A stretch of DNA of 64,000 bases, from assembly GCF_000568255.1 (NCBI RefSeq), contig NZ_KK037166.1, forward strand, positions 10,849,897 to 10,913,896, in the 5' to 3' direction. Positions 49,023 to 56,909 of the stretch are shown here, piece after piece. Position 1 is the first letter of the stretch, and every line of letters begins with the position of its first letter. Below the pieces are notes generated by a model. The model saw nothing but the letters and a program-made list of their open reading frames with translations. It was not told where the DNA came from and did no database searches. A program made the position numbers and the translations under genes. Origin of the DNA: Kutzneria sp. 744. GTDB taxonomy: Bacteria > Actinomycetota > Actinomycetes > Mycobacteriales > Pseudonocardiaceae.

Positions 49023-49571
49023 ATGACCGCACGTCTGGTGAACGTCGTCGACGTCGAGGCGACCTGTTGGCCGGGCAGCCCGCCGCCCGGGCAGGTCAGC
49101 GAGATCATCGAGATCGGGCTGACCGTCGTCGACCTCGTCGCGCGTGAACGCGTGGCCAAGCACCGGATCCTGGTGCGGCCGCGGGTGTCGTCGGTGAGTG
49201 AGTTCTGCACGTCGCTGACCGGGCTGACCCAGTCCGAAGTGGACGGCGGTGTGTCCTTCGCGGACGCCTGCGCCCGGCTGGTCGACGAGCACGAGGCCCG
49301 CAAGCGGGGCTGGGCCAGCTGGGGCGACTATGACCGCAAGCAGTTCACCCGGCAGTGCGCGGCCACCGGAGTGGACTATCCGTTCGGGGCGCGGCACACC
49401 AACGCCAAGGCGGTGTTCGCCGGCGACGGCCGGCAGGTCGGCATGGCCCGGGCGCTGGAGATCACCGGCCTGCCTCTGGAGGGACGGCACCACCGCGGCG
49501 ACGACGACTCGTGGAACATCGCGGCGCTCGTGCTGCTCATGGTGGAACGGGGGAGCTGGCGCGGCGTTTGA
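49023..49571 (+). CDS. DEDDh 3'-5' exonuclease-like protein
   Basis: A 182-residue protein with the RNase T/DnaQ fold. D and E in NVVDVEATCWPG, the block IIEIGLTVVD, a middle Asp in WASWGDYDRKQF, and the final HHRGDDDSWNIA form the DEDDh metal site. The protein resembles the KapD/Eri1-type single-domain exonucleases. It may act on RNA or DNA; the sequence does not show which. It stands between the deacetylase and the TetR gene, with a gap of about 130 bases after it. Confidence 0.85.
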   Translation: MTARLVNVVDVEATCWPGSPPPGQVSEIIEIGLTVVDLVARERVAKHRILVRPRVSSVSEFCTSLTGLTQSEVDGGVSFADACARLVDEHEARKRGWASWGDYDRKQFTRQCAATGVDYPFGARHTNAKAVFAGDGRQVGMARALEITGLPLEGRHHRGDDDSWNIAALVLLMVERGSWRGV

Positions 49572-49703
49572 CAACCCCGGCGATGCCGTGAATGCCTTGT
49601 GGGCCTGCGGAAACGTGAACGCCGGTGGTCGGAGGGGAACCCGGCGGCGACCCGGGCGAACGGCTCGTCCGTATGTTCGAGCCACCGCTGCTACGGTCGA
49701 TGC

Positions 49704-50282
49704 ATGACCCGTGCCGACGCCACCAGGGCCCGCCTGCTGGAGGCGGCCACCGAGGAGTTCTCGCGCTACGGCATCGCCGGCGCCCGGGTGGACCGCATCG
49801 CGGCGGCGGCGCAGGCCAACAAGAACCTGATCTACGTCCACTACACCAACAAGGAGACGCTGTTCCGCGCGGTGTTCGAGGCGCATGTGGTGCGGCTGCT
49901 GGGCGAGGTGCCCTTCAGCGCGACGGACCTGCCGGCCTACGCCGGGCAGCTGTACGAGTTCTTCCTGGACAACCCGCGGCTGCTGCGGCTGGCCGGCTGG
50001 TTCCGGCTGGAGCAGGGCGACTACGACGAGGCGGTGGCGGCGATCGCCAGGTCCAATGCGGACAAGGTGGCGGCCATCGCCCGAGCCCAGGCCGACGGCC
50101 GGGTCGACGGCCGGTATCCGGCCGATGTCGTGCTGACGCTGGTGCTGGCCACCGCGGCGGCGTGGGGCTCGGGCAACCCGGCCACGGTGTCGACCTACGA
50201 TGGGCCCGACCCGAAGATCGTTCGCCTGGCGATCGAGGCCGCGGTGCGCGGTGTCGTCGCGGGAAAGGACTCGGCAGCATGA
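49704..50282 (+). CDS. TetR-family regulator
   Basis: A 192-residue TetR/AcrR repressor. The helix-turn-helix is RLLEAATEEFSRYGIAGARV followed by DRIAAAAQANKNLIYVHYTN; the C-terminal ligand domain is helical. ATG 49704 was chosen because the HTH begins a normal distance later; a longer frame from 49599 has no family match. Its stop overlaps the following hydrolase start by ATGA, so it is likely autoregulatory and controls the downstream run 50279-53230. The inducer is unknown. Confidence 0.92.
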   Translation: MTRADATRARLLEAATEEFSRYGIAGARVDRIAAAAQANKNLIYVHYTNKETLFRAVFEAHVVRLLGEVPFSATDLPAYAGQLYEFFLDNPRLLRLAGWFRLEQGDYDEAVAAIARSNADKVAAIARAQADGRVDGRYPADVVLTLVLATAAAWGSGNPATVSTYDGPDPKIVRLAIEAAVRGVVAGKDSAA

Positions 50283-51079
50283 GCGACGCGCCCACCTCCG
50301 ACCTGACCGGCTGGCGCAAGGCGCCGTTCACCGGGGCCGGCCTCACCTATGACTGCTACGAGAAGGGCGAGGGGCCGGGCGTCGTGCTGGTGCCCGAGGT
50401 CCCCGGCATCACGCCGTTGGTGCTCGGCCTCGCGGATCACCTGGTCGAGCAGGGCTTCACCGTGGTGGTGCCGTCCCCGTTCGGCACACCGGGCAAGCCG
50501 ATGACCGTGGGCTACGTGCTGGGTGTGGTCGCCAAGCTGTGCGTGTCGGCCGAGTTCCGGGCGTTCGCGGTGAACGCCCAGCGGCCGATCACCCAGTACC
50601 TGCGGGCCGTCGCCCGTGATCTGGCCGGCCGCACCCCGGGCAAGGGCGTCGGCGTGATCGGCATGTGCTTCACCGGCGGGTTCGCGCTGGCCACGGCCGT
50701 GGAGGATGTGGTGTTGGCGCCGGTCATGAGCCAGCCGTCGGTGCCGTTCCCGCTGGGCAAGGCCCGGCGGGCCGACCCCGGCCTGTCGGAGGCCGAGATG
50801 CAGGCCGTGGCCAAGCGCACCGAGGACGGCCTGTGCGTGATGGGCCTGCGGTTCAGCCAGGACCCGGCCGTGCCGGAGGAGCGCTTCGCCACGCTGCGCC
50901 GGCGGCTGGGCGACGCGTTCGAGGTCATCGAGCTGGACTCCAAGCCCGGCAACCCCGGCGGCTTCGCCAAGGGCGCGCACTCGGTGCTGACCGCCGAGGT
51001 CCGTGAGCGGCCTGGGCACCAGGCGCTGGCCGCGCGGGAGCGAGTCGTGGAGTTCCTGCGCGAGCGGCTGACGGCGTGA
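50279..51079 (+). CDS. Dienelactone hydrolase-family protein
   Basis: A 266-residue alpha/beta-hydrolase of the dienelactone hydrolase family. The nucleophile is the Cys in GVIGMCFTGGFAL, as in DLH enzymes. The N-terminal strand VVLVPEVPGITPLVLGLAD and a late HSVLTAE, which probably supplies the catalytic His, support the assignment. It lies inside a TetR-led set of genes and overlaps both neighbours by 4 bp. It could hydrolyse a lactone or ester substrate. The real substrate cannot be read from sequence. Confidence 0.85.
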   Translation: MSDAPTSDLTGWRKAPFTGAGLTYDCYEKGEGPGVVLVPEVPGITPLVLGLADHLVEQGFTVVVPSPFGTPGKPMTVGYVLGVVAKLCVSAEFRAFAVNAQRPITQYLRAVARDLAGRTPGKGVGVIGMCFTGGFALATAVEDVVLAPVMSQPSVPFPLGKARRADPGLSEAEMQAVAKRTEDGLCVMGLRFSQDPAVPEERFATLRRRLGDAFEVIELDSKPGNPGGFAKGAHSVLTAEVRERPGHQALAARERVVEFLRERLTA

Positions 51080-52476
51080 CGGATCTGGTGCTGCGCAACG
51101 TCCACCGCGATGGGCGGCTGGTGGACGTGCGGATCGCCGGGGGAGTGGTCGCGGCCTTCGGCGAGCCGGGCACGCTGCCGGGCGAGGTGATCGACGGCCA
51201 CGGCGGGCACCTGCTGCCGGGGCTGGTCGACGCGCACGTCCACATGCAGCAGTGGGCCTCGTCGCGGCGGCGGATTCCGTTGGGGGAGGCCAAATCCGCG
51301 GCCGAGGCGGTCGAGCTGGTGCGCGGCGGCGCGCAAGATTGGGTGTTCGGCGCGAACTTCGTCGACGGCCTGTGGCCGGACGCCCCGCACAAGGATCTGC
51401 TGGAGGCCGCCCTGCCGGGCCGTAAGGTCGCGCTGTTCAGCGCCGACCTGCACACGCTGTGGCTGAGCCCGGCGACCCTCAAGGAAGTCGGCGTGGATCA
51501 CCCGACCGGCGTACTCGTCGAGGCGGAGTGCATGGCCGTCACGGCCCGCCTGCTGGCCGGCGACCCGGACGCGTGGGTGTTGGAGGCGGCCGACGCGGCG
51601 GCGGCCCGCGGCGTCACCAAGATCGTCGACTACGAGCTGACCGACACCATCGCCGACTGGCAGCGGCGGCTGGCGATCCGCACGCCGTCGGTGCGGGTGG
51701 CCGGCGTGATCGCCAAGCACCTGCTGGAGCCGGCGATCGAGCGTGGTCATCGGACCGGCGCGGTGGTACCGGGCAGCGACGGGCTGTTGACCGTCGGGCC
51801 GTACAAGCTGTTCGTGGACGGGTCGCTGAACACGAGAACCGCCTTCTGCCATGACGCCTACGACGGCGACGGCCACGGGGTGGTGGTCGTGCCGCCGGAG
51901 GAGCTGGTGCCGTTGATGCGGCGGGCGTGGGAGAACGGCATCGTGCCGGCCGTGCACGCGATTGGCGACCACGCCAACCAGATTGCCCTGGACGCCTTCG
52001 AGACCGTCGGCTGCCGGGGCCGGATCGAGCACGCGCAGCTGGTGTCGGAACGGGACCTGCCGCGGTTCGCGCAGCTGGGCGTGATCGCTTCCGTGCAGCC
52101 CGCGCACGCCCCGGACGACCGTGACGTCGCCGACCGCCACTGGGCCGGCCGGACCGGGCGGGCCTTCCCGTACCAGTCGCTGTTGGCCGCCGGTGCGACG
52201 CTGGAGATCGGCTCGGACGCCCCGGTGTCGCCGTTGGATCCGTGGGACGGCATCGCCAGCGCCGTCACCCGCACCGACGACGACCGGCCCGCGTGGCACC
52301 CCGAGCAGCGGATTCCGCTGGAGGCCGCGCTGGCCGCGGCATGCGGCGGGCGGAGTTCGGTCGAGGTCGGGGACATGGCCGAACTCCTTGTCGCGGAACG
52401 GGATCCGCGTCGCGGGGAGCTGCGGGACATGCCGATCGTGCTGACGATGACAGGAGGACGGACGACACATGGCTGA
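51076..52476 (+). CDS. Amidohydrolase family 3 (YtcJ-like)
   Basis: A 466-residue metal-dependent amidohydrolase. Metal-binding blocks are GLVDAHVHMQQW (HxH), VHAIGDHANQIALDAF, GRIEHAQLV and EIGSDAPVSPLDPW, in the order of YtcJ-type proteins. GTG 51076 overlaps the hydrolase stop by GTGA. The enzyme probably hydrolyses an amide or related C-N bond. Its substrate is unknown, but its place between a hydrolase and an MDMPI enzyme suggests a small catabolic route under the TetR gene. Confidence 0.9.
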   Translation: MTDLVLRNVHRDGRLVDVRIAGGVVAAFGEPGTLPGEVIDGHGGHLLPGLVDAHVHMQQWASSRRRIPLGEAKSAAEAVELVRGGAQDWVFGANFVDGLWPDAPHKDLLEAALPGRKVALFSADLHTLWLSPATLKEVGVDHPTGVLVEAECMAVTARLLAGDPDAWVLEAADAAAARGVTKIVDYELTDTIADWQRRLAIRTPSVRVAGVIAKHLLEPAIERGHRTGAVVPGSDGLLTVGPYKLFVDGSLNTRTAFCHDAYDGDGHGVVVVPPEELVPLMRRAWENGIVPAVHAIGDHANQIALDAFETVGCRGRIEHAQLVSERDLPRFAQLGVIASVQPAHAPDDRDVADRHWAGRTGRAFPYQSLLAAGATLEIGSDAPVSPLDPWDGIASAVTRTDDDRPAWHPEQRIPLEAALAAACGGRSSVEVGDMAELLVAERDPRRGELRDMPIVLTMTGGRTTHG

Positions 52477-53230
52477 GACGTATGCGATGCACTGCGAGGC
52501 CATCGAGCGCGAGGGGGCCCGGATCGGCGAGGTCGCCCGTACACACGACCTCTCGGCCCCGGTGCCGTGCTGTCCCGGGTGGACGCTCGCGGACGTGGTC
52601 GAGCACATCGGCCGGCTCCAGCAGTGGTTCGCCGCGATGATCGAGCGGCGGTCGCCGGAGCGGCTGCCGTTCGCCGAGGTCGACTTCGGCCTGCCGGCCG
52701 ATGTCGCCGACTACCCGGAATGGTTGGTGGCTCGTCAGGCCGTGGTGGCCAAGGTGCTCCGGGCGGCCGATCCGGACGCCGCGATGTACACGTGGGGCCC
52801 GGGCGGCGCCGTGCGGTTCTGGGCCCGGCGCATGGCGATGGAGTGCCTCATCCACCGCTACGACGCCGAGCTCGCCGCCGCTTCGGTCACGGCCTTCGAC
52901 CCGGCGCTGGCCGCCGACGGCGTCGAGGAGTTCCTGGTCAACCTGCCGTCGGCGGAGAACTTCACCCCGGCCGTGAGCCGGCTCCGTGGTGACGGGCAGA
53001 CCATCGGCTTCGGCGTGTGGGGCACCGAGGTCGACTGGACCGTCCGCCTGGACGCCGACTCCTTCGGCCTGGTCGGCGCCGTGGCCGACCCCGATGCCGT
53101 GGTGAGCGCCGAAACCGTGGACGCCCTGCTCCTGCTGGTCTATGGCCGCATCGGCGTGGACGATCCCCGGATCAAGACGAAGGGCGACGCCGACCTGCTG
53201 GAGAAGTGGTTCACGAACTCAAGGTTCTGA
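52469..53230 (+). CDS. Maleylpyruvate isomerase-family (mycothiol-dependent type) enzyme
   Basis: A 253-residue DinB/MDMPI-fold protein. The N-terminal helical metal-binding domain has PGWTLADVVEHIGRLQQWF, and the metal ligands should include that His plus Glu and His in WARRMAMECLIHRYDAEL. The C-terminal part is an SCP2-like or MDMPI_C domain (~150-253). It overlaps the amidohydrolase by 8 bases. The family isomerises or transfers thiols with mycothiol, an actinobacterial cofactor. Exact reaction unknown. Confidence 0.88.
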   Translation: MAETYAMHCEAIEREGARIGEVARTHDLSAPVPCCPGWTLADVVEHIGRLQQWFAAMIERRSPERLPFAEVDFGLPADVADYPEWLVARQAVVAKVLRAADPDAAMYTWGPGGAVRFWARRMAMECLIHRYDAELAAASVTAFDPALAADGVEEFLVNLPSAENFTPAVSRLRGDGQTIGFGVWGTEVDWTVRLDADSFGLVGAVADPDAVVSAETVDALLLLVYGRIGVDDPRIKTKGDADLLEKWFTNSRF

Positions 53231-53667
53231 CCCACTCCCGCTGCTGCTCGGTGTCGGGCACCTGGTGGCCGCGGGCCTGGGTGATCCGGGCCCAGGCGTC
53301 GTCGGGATCGAGGCCACGCAGCACCATGATCGACGCCGCCAGCAGCGAGGAGCGGCCGATGCCGGCCCAGCAGTGCGTGACGATGCCGGCGCCGGAGTCG
53401 AGGCGCGCGGCGAGACCCGCAGGGTCGGCAGGATCTCGTCACGGTCGCGACGGTCCGATCCCGGCATGGGAGGTGCACGACGTCGAGGCCGGCGTCGACG
53501 GCGGCCTTCGGCTCGTCGGTGAGCCCGGCGTCGGCGAAGTCCTCGTCGGTGAGGGCGCACACCAGGATGTCCACGCCGGCGGCGCGCAGCGTCGGCAGGT
53601 CCTTGAGCCGCGGCTTGGCCATGGTGCTGAGACGACCGGGGCCGGGCAGGTCGACGGTGTAGATCAC
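53211..53667 (-). pseudogene. Dual-specificity protein phosphatase, two frameshifts
   Basis: The start is in one frame (MIYTVDLPGPGRLSTMAKPR, then GVDILVCALTDEDF, then VVHLP), the middle in another (DEILPTLR) and the catalytic part in a third. The catalytic stretch IVTHCWAGIGRSSLLAAS carries the HC(x)5R loop and continues to QQREWVRTLSS and TGA at 53211. The expected order of a small tyrosine/dual-specificity phosphatase is complete, but two single-base shifts near 53444-53470 and ~53410-53425 break it. The ATG overlaps the upstream coiled-coil gene by ATGA. Its 3' end overlaps the MDMPI gene by 20 bases. Mutation or sequence error are both possible. Confidence 0.8.
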
Positions 53668-54365
53668 TCCTCGACCATACGGGCCAACTCGGCCACGGCC
53701 TGCTGTGCGGTCGAGCGGGCGACCACCAGCCGGTCGCGGAACTCGTTGTGCAGGGCCGCCATCCGGGCCATGTGCTCGTCGGCGGCGGCGTTCTGCTGGC
53801 GCGCGTGCTCGTCGGCCTCGCGAATGGTGAGCGCCGCCCGCTCCTCGGCGAACCGGGTCACCTTGGCCGCCTCGGCCCGCGCACGATTCATGAGCTGCTC
53901 GTGCTCGCGGTTGAGCTTGGCCTTGAGCTCGTCGTACTCGCGGTCAAGAGAGTCGTTGTGCTCGTTGTACTTGCGCTCCAGCTGCACCCGGCGCTGTTGG
54001 AGCTCGGCGCGCTGCTCGACCAGCTCGCGCTCGGCGGCCCCGCGCTGCTCGGCGATCTCCTCCGCGGCCAGGTCCATCATCATGCGCACGCGCTCGTTGA
54101 CGTTCTCGCCGGTGAGCGGCTCGTCGGCCAGCTTGCGGACGCGTTCCCGCAGCGAGGTCAGCTCTTCCTCGGCCGCGCCCAGGCGTTTGGCCAGCTCGGC
54201 GTTGCCGGCCCGGGCCAGGTCGCGTTCGCGGGAGGCGGTGCGCAGGTCGAACTCGAGACGTGTCACGCGCTCGTTGACCTGACGCGTGTTGTAGCCCCGG
54301 AGGACCACGTCGAAGTGGTTGGGTCTGCGGGCGTCCTGTCCCGGCGCTTCGTCGGCACCTGCCAT
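53664..54365 (-). CDS. DivIVA-like coiled-coil protein
   Basis: A 233-residue, strongly charged coiled-coil protein. The N-terminal FDVVLRGYNTRQVNERVTRL is the membrane-curvature/DivIVA-type start, followed by long heptads from ~45 to 225 rich in Glu/Arg/Ala. In actinomycetes such proteins (DivIVA, Scy, Wag31 relatives) organise polar growth. This one is shorter and lacks a recognisable extra domain. Its stop overlaps the phosphatase start, which suggests that phosphorylation state matters for it. That link is inferred. Confidence 0.8.
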   Translation of the reverse strand: MAGADEAPGQDARRPNHFDVVLRGYNTRQVNERVTRLEFDLRTASRERDLARAGNAELAKRLGAAEEELTSLRERVRKLADEPLTGENVNERVRMMMDLAAEEIAEQRGAAERELVEQRAELQQRRVQLERKYNEHNDSLDREYDELKAKLNREHEQLMNRARAEAAKVTRFAEERAALTIREADEHARQQNAAADEHMARMAALHNEFRDRLVVARSTAQQAVAELARMVEE

Positions 54366-54536
54366 ACCTCCACCCTACTGAGACGATCACCGCGCCGTTC
54401 ACCCGAACCGGGGATCGGGATCCTCCGGGTAGCGGTCTTGTGCCGACCATCCCGTCGAACCGGGCAAAGCGGGCCAAAGCGGCGGCCGCCTTGACGCCGT
54501 CAGGCCGTGGCCCTAGCGTTTGGATGAATCCGTCAG

Positions 54537-54551
54537 GAAGGTTTCCTAACA
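54537..54551 (+). promoter_or_regulatory. Motif shared with the GH2 promoter
   Basis: GAAGGTTTCCTAACA, part of the imperfect palindrome TCAGGAAGGTTTCCTAA, 72 bases before the GH18 start. The same 15 bases occur on the opposite strand at 39457-39471 before the GH2 gene. It may be an operator for a common regulator of chitin/chitosan use. Confidence 0.6.
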
Positions 54552-54622
54552 ATGGGGAAACCGCTCTCGGCGGACCGCACAACCGCCGCCTTCCTCGTCC
54601 CTGCAAGGAAGGAACCCTGCCC

Positions 54623-55564
54623 ATGGTTAGCGCAGTTCGTCGCGCCATCACCATCGCCGCCGCGGCCCTGCTTCCCGCCGCGGCCCTGGCCATCGGCACG
54701 ACCGGTGCCGACGCGGCCACGCCCAAGTCCTTCCCGGCCAAGTTCGCCGCGCCCTACCTGGAGCTGTCCAGCAGCACGGCCGGCCTGATGGCCGCGGACA
54801 AGAGCGCGTCCGGCGTCAGCCACTACACGCTGGCGTTCCTCATTCCCAAGAGCGGCTGCACGCCGCAGTGGGAAGCCGGCAACTCCGCCGTCGGCGCGTT
54901 CAAGTCGCAGATCAGCTCGCTGCAGTCCCAGGGCGGCGACGTGATCATCTCCTTCGGCGGCGCCGAGGGTGGTGAGCTGGCCCTGACCTGCACCAGCACG
55001 TCGAGCCTGCAGGCCGCGTACGCCAACGTGGTCAAGACCAACAACGTGCACCGGCTGGACTTCGACATCGAGGGCTCGCCGCTGAACAACAAGGCGTCCA
55101 TCACGCGGCGCGACCAGGCCCTGGCCGCGCTGCAGAAGGCCGACCCGTCCGTGCAGGTCGACTTCACGCTGCCGGTCGACCCGGGCGGCCTGCCGAGCAA
55201 CGCCCTCAACCTGCTCAAGGACGCCAAGGCCCAGGGCGTCAAGGTCAGCACCGTCAACATCATGACCATGGACTTCGGCGACGGCGAGAACGCCCTCAAC
55301 GACGCCGAGTCCGCGGCCAAGGGCACGGCCAAGCAGCTGGCCAGCCTGTACGGCGTCTCCTCCGCGCAGGCGTGGTCGATGATCGGGCTGACCCCGATCG
55401 CCGGCAAGAACGACGACAACGAGAACTTCACCCAGGCCAACGCCAAGACGCTGCTGTCGTTCGCCAAGTCCAACGGCGTCAGCCTGCTGTCGTTCTGGGA
55501 GGTCAACTCGTACGACAAGAAGGTCGGCTACGCCTACTCGAAGATCTTCAACGGCATCGGCTGA
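54623..55564 (+). CDS. Secreted GH18 chitinase-like protein
   Basis: A 313-residue exported protein. Signal peptide 1-32 (AITIAAAALLPAAALAIGTT) ends near DAAT. The family-18 barrel has the active-site run RLDFDIEGSPL with D146, D148 and catalytic E150, and the substrate-binding strands IISFGGAEGGEL and VSTVNIMTMDFG with the catalytic-side Met/Asp. There is no separate chitin-binding domain. ATG 54623 has AAGGAAGGAA upstream; a longer frame starting at 54440 reads through the promoter. It probably cleaves chitin or a related GlcNAc polymer outside the cell. Confidence 0.92.
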   Translation: MVSAVRRAITIAAAALLPAAALAIGTTGADAATPKSFPAKFAAPYLELSSSTAGLMAADKSASGVSHYTLAFLIPKSGCTPQWEAGNSAVGAFKSQISSLQSQGGDVIISFGGAEGGELALTCTSTSSLQAAYANVVKTNNVHRLDFDIEGSPLNNKASITRRDQALAALQKADPSVQVDFTLPVDPGGLPSNALNLLKDAKAQGVKVSTVNIMTMDFGDGENALNDAESAAKGTAKQLASLYGVSSAQAWSMIGLTPIAGKNDDNENFTQANAKTLLSFAKSNGVSLLSFWEVNSYDKKVGYAYSKIFNGIG

Positions 55565-56051
55565 CCCGCTCGAAACCGATGGCCCCGCCGCGCGGCGGGG
55601 CCATCGGCCTGTTCCGGTCGACCTGGTCGTCCAGCGAGGCGCAGGAGGAGAACGAGTCGTTGTTCAGGCCCACGGTGTCGAAGATCCAGCCCGAGGCCGG
55701 GAAGAACGACGGACCCTGCTCGTTGGCGTCCCGGTAGCAGTTGATGCGGACGTGCGAGTGGTTGGCGATCGGACTGACCCGGTCGCCGAAGCCGACGGAG
55801 CTGAGGTTGACCTTGAAGCCGCTGACCCACTGGCACGGCCTCGGGCTGCCGTCGCCCTTGCACTGGGCACCCACGTCGAACCGGTGCATCTGGCCGCCGT
55901 AGTTGTTGTTCTCGTACACGCAGAGGCTCTGCCCGTCGTCGGGACAGCTGGTCGGCGTCGCCGCCGCCGATGCCGCCGGGGCGAGGGCGATCGTGCCGGC
56001 GACCAGTCCGGCCGCGGCCGCCCCGAGGGTGAATGCGCGTCGAATACGCAT
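55548..56051 (-). CDS. Peptidase inhibitor I36-like secreted protein
   Basis: A 167-residue exported protein. Signal peptide to ~30 (LGAAAAGLVAGTIALAPAAS), then a beta/gamma-crystallin-type I36 domain with Cys pairs: CVYENNNYGGQMHRFDVGAQ, then GDRVSPIANHSHVRINCYRD and NNDSFSSC. ATG 56051 with GGAGGAAT upstream is clear. The C-terminal ~20 residues (PMAPPRGGAIGFERVSR) come from the terminator palindrome and the overlap with the GH18 gene end. The family includes a Streptomyces metalloprotease inhibitor. A protective role for secreted enzymes is inferred. Confidence 0.82.
   Translation of the reverse strand: MRIRRAFTLGAAAAGLVAGTIALAPAASAAATPTSCPDDGQSLCVYENNNYGGQMHRFDVGAQCKGDGSPRPCQWVSGFKVNLSSVGFGDRVSPIANHSHVRINCYRDANEQGPSFFPASGWIFDTVGLNNDSFSSCASLDDQVDRNRPMAPPRGGAIGFERVSRCR
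55576..55607. terminator. Bidirectional terminator between GH18 and I36 genes
   Basis: A perfect 32-base palindrome (CCGATGGCCCCGCCGC and its mirror) between the convergent GH18 and I36 genes. The I36 reading frame runs through it without a stop before 55548. Confidence 0.85.
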
Positions 56052-56066
56052 GTGATTCCTCCGTTG

Positions 56067-56290
56067 TCAGTGGCTGATGGACCCGACGGAGCCGAACGAG
56101 TCGTTCTGCTTGCCCACCGCCGAGAAGAATTCGCCGCTCGGCAGCTGGAACTGCTCGCCGCTGAAGCCGGCGTCCTTGAAGAAGCGCAGATCGACCGGGG
56201 TCTTGTTCGCGACCGAGCTGACGTTGTCGTTGACCGCGTGTCCGTTGCTGAATCGGGGCCCGCCGAATTTGTCTATCGCCGTTGACCACC
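56067..56290 (-). pseudogene. Truncated second I36-like gene
   Basis: C-terminal fragment immediately upstream of the intact I36 gene, ending at TGA 56067-56069. The frame (FSNGHAVNDNVSSVANKTP, VDLRFFKDAGFSGEQFQLP, QNDSFGSVGSISH) follows the I36 repeat pattern. There is no signal peptide, start codon or ribosome site upstream, so the 5' half has been lost. It is a tandem relic of the following gene. Confidence 0.7.
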
Positions 56291-56358
56291 GTGGCCGGGT
56301 GGGCGGCCCGGGTCACAGCCCCCTTGCCCTTTTGCAACAGTGTTGATTAAGTCTGGGC

Positions 56359-56823
56359 ATGGCTGACCCCGACCTCGCCGAGCTGCGTGCCCAGGAGCAG
56401 CGGCTCGTCTTCGACCGCTTCGACAACACCACCGCGTGGGACCTGGGCCAGCAGATGGTGCTGGCCGCCCGCCGGCGTGAGCTGCCCGTCGTCGTGTCCA
56501 TCGAGCGCAACGGGCAGCGGCTGTTCCACGCCGCCCTGCCTGGCACCGCGTCCGACAACGACGCTTGGGTCGACCGCAAGGTCCGGGTCGTCCGCCGCTA
56601 CGGCCGCAGCTCGTACCACGTCGGCTGCGACTTCCGCGCCGGAGGCTCCACCTTCGAGGCGAAGTCCCGCCTGGACCCCGACCTCTACGCCGCCCACGGC
56701 GGCTCTTTCCCCCTGACCGTCCGCGGAGTGGGGGTGGTCGGCTCGGTCACGGTGTCAGGGCTGCCCCAGGCCGAGGACCATGCGTTCGTGGTGGAGCAGC
56801 TGGAGTCGTTCCTGGCACAGTGA
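56359..56823 (+). CDS. UPF0303 / haem-degrading-domain protein
   Basis: A 154-residue cytoplasmic protein of the UPF0303/DUF336 type (HbpS/GlcG-like fold). It has FDNTTAWDLGQQMVLAARRR, then LPVVVSIERNGQRLFHAAL, then GRSSYHVGCDFRAGGSTFEA, and a GVGVVGSVTVSGLPQAEDHAF glycine-rich end. Related proteins bind haem or act as small chaperone-like partners. No specific substrate is shown. It stands alone, with a convergent GH28 gene after it. Confidence 0.85.
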   Translation: MADPDLAELRAQEQRLVFDRFDNTTAWDLGQQMVLAARRRELPVVVSIERNGQRLFHAALPGTASDNDAWVDRKVRVVRRYGRSSYHVGCDFRAGGSTFEAKSRLDPDLYAAHGGSFPLTVRGVGVVGSVTVSGLPQAEDHAFVVEQLESFLAQ

Positions 56824-56827
56824 AAAC

Positions 56828-56882
56828 CGCGAGTCCCGCTCTCGGGCAAGCATGATGCCGGTTTCGGTGTGCGGGACTCGCG
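56828..56882. terminator. Hairpin between UPF0303 and GH28 genes
   Basis: CGCGAGTCCCGC at 56828-56839 pairs with GCGGGACTCGCG at 56871-56882, a 12-bp stem with a 31-base loop. It lies between the two convergent stops (56823 and 56910) and may end both transcripts. Confidence 0.65.
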
Positions 56883-56909
56883 TTCTCGCTGGCGGTGGCT
56901 GTCGTCCGG

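Noticed and set aside
45835-49032. 1065-codon minus-strand frame opposite permease, GH1, LacI and PIG-L genes
   Set aside because: Very long shadow frames are common at this GC content. Its translation is His/Gln/Arg/Val-rich without family patterns, while the + strand genes are clear.
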